Shown: one piece after another, positions 60,736-64,000 of the stretch | Position numbering within the stretch: position 1 is the stretch's first letter | Layout of the letters: the number at the start of each line of letters is the position of its first letter | DNA from: Streptomyces poonensis | GTDB lineage: Bacteria; Actinomycetota; Actinomycetes; Streptomycetales; Streptomycetaceae | Assembly (NCBI RefSeq): GCF_014650915.1 | Contig: NZ_BMVW01000001.1 | Coordinates: 1,178,001 to 1,242,000 of the forward strand | Length of the DNA: 64,000 nt | Direction of reading: 5' to 3' | The notes under the pieces: model-generated | Told to the model about the DNA's origin: nothing | The model's database searches: none | Seen by the model: the letters and a program-made list of their open reading frames with translations, nothing else | Program-made: the position numbers and the translations under genes

Positions 60736-61341
60736 ATGACCAGTGACCAGAGCGCCCAGACCGCCCAGACCGCCCAGACCGCCCCTGCCGACCGGACCGG
60801 TTCCTCCACCCCCTCTGTTCCCTCTGCTGCCTCTGTTTCCTCTGCTCCCTCTACCCCCTCTGTCCTCGATGTGGGGATCGGCGCGCTGCGCGGCGGTTCC
60901 GCCGACCTCGCGCAGTACCGCGGCAAGGCCGTGCTCGTCGTGAACGTCGCCTCCAAGTGCGGGCTGACACCGCAGTACGCGGGACTCGAGCGGCTGCACG
61001 AGCGGTACGCCGAGCAGGGCTTCACCGTGCTCGGGGTGCCGTGCAACCAGTTCCTCGGGCAGGAGCCGGGTACTTCGGAGGAGATCGCGGAGTTCTGCTC
61101 GGCGACGTACGGGGTCACCTTCCCGATGACCGAGAAGGTCGAGGTGAACGGTGCGGGCAGGCATCCGCTGTACGCACGGCTCGTGGAGCACGCCGACGCC
61201 GACGGCCACACCGGGGACATCCGCTGGAACTTCGAGAAGTTCCTGATCGGACGGGACGGCTCGGTGGTGGCACGGTTCTCGCCGCAGACCGAGCCGGAGG
61301 CGGCGGAGGTCCTGGCGGCGGTGGAGAAGGCACTCGGCTGA
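60736..61341 (+). CDS. Glutathione peroxidase-family thiol peroxidase
   Basis: This 201-residue protein reduces peroxides, most likely with mycothiol or thioredoxin in this lineage. The active Cys is in NVASKCGLTPQY (near residue 76), in place of Sec, with the catalytic Gln and Trp in GVPCNQFLGQEPG and IRWNFEKFL. The N-terminal 45 residues are an unusual Ser/Pro/Thr/Ala-rich tail (TAQTAQTAPADR) from a DNA repeat. The gene starts 9 bp after the ArsR-like gene and is probably co-transcribed. Confidence 0.9.
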   Translation: MTSDQSAQTAQTAQTAPADRTGSSTPSVPSAASVSSAPSTPSVLDVGIGALRGGSADLAQYRGKAVLVVNVASKCGLTPQYAGLERLHERYAEQGFTVLGVPCNQFLGQEPGTSEEIAEFCSATYGVTFPMTEKVEVNGAGRHPLYARLVEHADADGHTGDIRWNFEKFLIGRDGSVVARFSPQTEPEAAEVLAAVEKALG

Positions 61342-61435
61342 GGCGATCCCCCAGGGGACTTGCGGCACTGCCCGTACCGCCGGTACCGGGCAGTGCCCAT
61401 CTATACGGGCAGCGCCGCCGCGCCGTACGACGTCA

Positions 61436-61466
61436 TTGACCCTCCCCCTGGGACAGAGTGCACCGT
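61436..61466 (+). promoter_or_regulatory. MerR-type promoter
   Basis: TTGACC (61436-61441) is followed by CTCCCCCTGGGACAGAGTG, a partial dyad in a 19-bp spacer, then CACCGT. An over-long spacer with a central dyad is the usual MerR-family operator layout. Confidence 0.45.
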
Positions 61467-61522
61467 TCCTCCCGCCGGGCGGCAGTCGCCCGGCGACGGA
61501 GGGGCGGCCGGAGGACGTACTC

Positions 61523-62412
61523 GTGGACGACGTGAGCAATGCGCACGACATGGCCCCGGCACACCAGGACGGGCTGCTCACCATCGGCGCGTTCGCGGCA
61601 CGCGTGCGGCTGTCGCCGAAGGCCCTGCGGCTGTACGACCGGCTCGGTCTGCTCGCGCCGGCGTACGTCGACGAGGTGAGCGGCTACCGGTACTACCGGG
61701 CCGCGCAGGCCGAACGTGCCCGGCTCGTGGCCCAGCTGCGTCTGCTCGACATGCCGCTCGCGCGGATCGCGGAGGTCGTCGGGCTGGACGGCGCGGCGGC
61801 CGAGGAGCGGCTCGCCGCCTACTGGGCCGAGGCCGAGGCACGGTTCGCCGCGCAGCGGACGCTGGCCGCGTACCTCCGTGGACGGTTGTCGGGAAAGGGG
61901 CCCGGGATGTTCGGGACGTTCGTGGTCGAGACGGTCGAGGTGCCGGAGCAGGTGCTGCTGACGCAGTCGCGGCACACGCTGGCGGACGAGTTGCCCACGT
62001 GGATCGGGGCGTCGCTGGAGCGGCTGGAGGAGGGGGCCGCCCACTGCGGCGGGGTGACGGGGGCGTCGTTCGTCGTCTACCACTCCGACGTGTCCATGGA
62101 GAGCGACGGGCCGGCGGAGTCGTGCGTGCCGGTGGCGGACGAGGCGGCGGCCCGGGCGTGGGCGGCCGGGCAGGGGCGGTCGTGGCGGACGGCGGTACGC
62201 GTGGAGCCCGCACGAGGCTCGCGTACACGCGGATCAGCAAAGCGCAGGTGGCGTACCCGCAGATCATGGGGGCGTACGAGGCGGTCGAGGAGTGGATCGC
62301 CGAGCGGGGCCTGACGATCGCCGGGCCGTGCCGTGAGATCTACTTCGCGGACTGGGACACGGCGCGCCCGGAGGACCCGGTGTGCGACGTGGCCTTCCCG
62401 GTCGAGGGGTGA
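61523..62412 (+). pseudogene. MerR-family regulator with GyrI-like domain, frameshifted
   Basis: The N-terminal MerR HTH (LTIGAFAARVRLSPKALRLYDRLGLLAPAYVD) is intact and followed by a GyrI-like effector domain. After TAVRVEPA (near 62208) one base appears missing. The expected C-terminus, TRLAYTRISKAQVAYP through EIYFADWDTARPEDPVCDVAFP, continues in another frame to 62412. As sequenced, the chain instead runs Arg-rich to 62314. The HTH may still be made. GTG 61523 follows GGAGGA. Confidence 0.75.
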
Positions 62413-62632
62413 GGGCGGGCGGGCCGCAGGCGGACGTCCCCGACGGCCCCGGGCGCTGTCAGCCAACTCTCGGCCAGTGGTTAACGTCTACCTAAAGGCA
62501 GCAACACAGGAAAGCAACAGAACACCCACCGACCATCCACCATCCGCCATCCGTCATCCGCCATTCGCCCGCCGCCCGTCCGCTCACCGCCCGTCCGCCC
62601 ACCCGCCCGACCGACCGGAACGGAATGCCGTA

Positions 62633-64000
62633 GTGGCCTCTGCCGAGTTGTCCCCACGCCGCCCCGGCCTGCGCGCCGACGAACCCACGGAGGCCCGCGA
62701 GCCCTGGCACTCGCTCCACCGCGTCCCGCTCGTGGTCACCGCGTGCCTCGTGCCACTGTACGTCCTGTGGTGGGCGGTCTTCGCGACCGGCGGCGGCGAT
62801 CTCGCGGCGCAGGTGGCCTGGGCGGAGTTCGCGAAGATGTACCCGAACTCCGCCTACAACCTCTTCTGGTACGGCGGTCTGCACACGGCGAACTACAGCG
62901 TGATCTCGCCGTACGTGATGGCGGCGTTCGGTGTGGTGCCCGTCACGATGCTGTCCGGGCTCTCGGCGTCCTGGCTGGCCGGAGCATTCGTCGTGCGCAC
63001 GGGGGTGCGCAGACCGCTGTGGCCCGCGCTGGCGGTGGGGTTCTCGTTGTGGTGCCAGGTGGTGTCGGGGCGCTCGACGTTCATGCTCGGCATGGCCTTC
63101 GCGATGGCGGCCATGCTGGCGGCCGTGAGCGGACGGCGGCGCCTGTGGGTGGCCGCCCTGTGCGCGGCGCTGGCCACCATGGGGAGCCCCGTCGCCGGGC
63201 TGTTCCTCCTGGTGGTCGGCGCCGCGTATCTGCTGTCGCGCGACTGGCGCCGGGCGGTCTCGCTCGTCGCACCGCCGGTCGCCGTCGTCGCCGTGACCAC
63301 GCTGCTGTTCCCGTTCGAGGGCGAGCAGCCGATGCCGTTCTCGCGGATATGGCCCTCGGTCGTCATGTGCGCGGCCGTGCTGCTGACGGCACCGCGCAGC
63401 TGGCGAGTGCTGCGGTTCGGGTCCGCGATCTACGCGCTCGGAGTGGTGCTGTGCTACCTGATCGCCTCGCCGATCGGCACGAACGTCGAACGGCTCACGG
63501 AGATAGCGGCGCCCGCGGCGCTGCTCGCCATCGCGGTGAGCGCCGGCCGGCGCGATGTGACCGGCCCGCCGCGCATACGGCTGCCCCTCAAGGGATTCAC
63601 GCCCGGGCGCGGGCGGTTCGCGCCCCGGCGGCAGCGCGTCGTCTGCGTCGTCGCCATGGTCCTCTCCCTGGTCTGGCTGTCCAGCCGGACGGTCGCCGAC
63701 ATAGTCGTCAACACCAAGGTGCCCGAGTGGGCCGTCAAGACGGACGGGGTCGTCGCGGAGCTCGAACGGCTGGGCGCCGAGCGCACCCGGGTCGAGGTGG
63801 TCCCGGCCCGCGACCACCGGGAGGCCGCGGTCCTCGCCCCGTACATCAACATGGCGCGCGGCTGGAACCGCCAGGCCGACGTCGAGCGCGGGCGGCTCTT
63901 CTACGAGGGGCACGGCGGGACCGAGGTGCCGGAGGGCACCTTCTCCTCCTCCGCCTACCGGGCCTGGCTCTCCCAGTGGGCCGTGGGCTTCGTCGTGGTC
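62633..64000 (+). CDS. Polytopic membrane protein, GT-C-like (C-terminus outside window)
   Basis: At least 456 codons are present. The N-terminus ASAELSPRRPG is followed by about ten hydrophobic segments, including PLVVTACLVPLYVLWWAVF, an acidic extracytoplasmic loop (FAKMYPNSAYNLFWYGGLH) and a hydrophilic region after residue 350 (WAVKTDGVVAELERLGAERTRVEVV). The layout resembles GT-C glycosyltransferases or mannosyltransferase-like proteins, sometimes annotated as MFS. The assignment is uncertain. GTG 62633 has GGAACGGAA; an ATG just upstream meets a stop. Confidence 0.7.
   Translation, partial: MASAELSPRRPGLRADEPTEAREPWHSLHRVPLVVTACLVPLYVLWWAVFATGGGDLAAQVAWAEFAKMYPNSAYNLFWYGGLHTANYSVISPYVMAAFGVVPVTMLSGLSASWLAGAFVVRTGVRRPLWPALAVGFSLWCQVVSGRSTFMLGMAFAMAAMLAAVSGRRRLWVAALCAALATMGSPVAGLFLLVVGAAYLLSRDWRRAVSLVAPPVAVVAVTTLLFPFEGEQPMPFSRIWPSVVMCAAVLLTAPRSWRVLRFGSAIYALGVVLCYLIASPIGTNVERLTEIAAPAALLAIAVSAGRRDVTGPPRIRLPLKGFTPGRGRFAPRRQRVVCVVAMVLSLVWLSSRTVADIVVNTKVPEWAVKTDGVVAELERLGAERTRVEVVPARDHREAAVLAPYINMARGWNRQADVERGRLFYEGHGGTEVPEGTFSSSAYRAWLSQWAVGFVVV

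Noticed and set aside
60736..61341. Possible selenoprotein glutathione peroxidase
   Set aside because: The active-site codon is TGC (Cys), with no in-frame TGA.
62492..63913. A 473-codon reverse frame
   Set aside because: It is antisense to a convincing hydrophobic membrane-protein gene and is His/Gly/Arg-rich, a shadow pattern.

Overview
The window is chromosomal DNA from a high-GC actinomycete, almost certainly a Streptomyces. Codon usage is strongly GC-ending, GTG and TTG starts are common, and TTA codons are rare and confined to accessory genes. The genes include a fruR-fruK-fruA operon, the sigma factor hrdD under a textbook SigR promoter, a class E sortase substrate, and DUF6086 and DUF1737 proteins.

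Positions 1-22474 are core or regional chromosome. On the minus strand lie the fructose PTS operon (fruR, fruK, and a fruA cut by the window edge) and hrdD. Next come three regulator/target pairs: a LigB-type dioxygenase with a divergent MarR, a DHA2 drug exporter with a TetR, and a class-C beta-lactamase-like hydrolase with a divergent TetR. The same stretch holds an M6 metalloprotease, a double-IclR fusion, a DEDDh exonuclease, and an arsenic locus (arsC, arsR, acr3, a second arsR, a truncated flavoprotein and its full-length relative).

Positions 22505-48752 are an integrated mobile element in tRNA-Arg(CCT). A 44-bp copy of the tRNA 3' half marks the right end. The element carries a tyrosine integrase, an Xre regulator, an AlpA-type excisionase, a DUF3631 P-loop protein whose N-terminal coding region is packed with GGGGACCG repeats, a candidate oriT, MobC and a relaxase. 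No conjugative translocase is visible, so it looks like an integrative mobilizable element. Its cargo has two parts. The first is a tightly overlapped operon, under a divergent Xre-TPR/HATPase regulatory pair, coding for a MurA-like enolpyruvyl transferase, a 5'-nucleotidase-like metallophosphatase, two diverged dCTP-deaminase paralogues, a GT4 glycosyltransferase and a serine hydrolase. The second, next to attR, is a conflict-like island of two STAND/NB-ARC NTPases, an HTH protein with an EccC-like ATPase domain, and a small membrane protein sharing a short Gly/Asn motif with one NTPase. In-frame TTA codons occur in the first deaminase, the glycosyltransferase and the HTH-ATPase, implying bldA-dependent expression.

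Positions 48753-64000 start with a zone of gene fossils outside attR: a frameshifted integrase, the 3' scrap of a related integrase, a lipoprotein fragment and a methyltransferase remnant. After these come a GNAT gene, two tandem paralogous secreted proteins, an LAXTG-anchored coiled-coil protein, an FG-GAP lipoprotein, a DUF1737 protein, an MFS exporter with a divergent ArsR-like regulator, a glutathione peroxidase, a frameshifted MerR regulator and a polytopic membrane protein running off the right edge.
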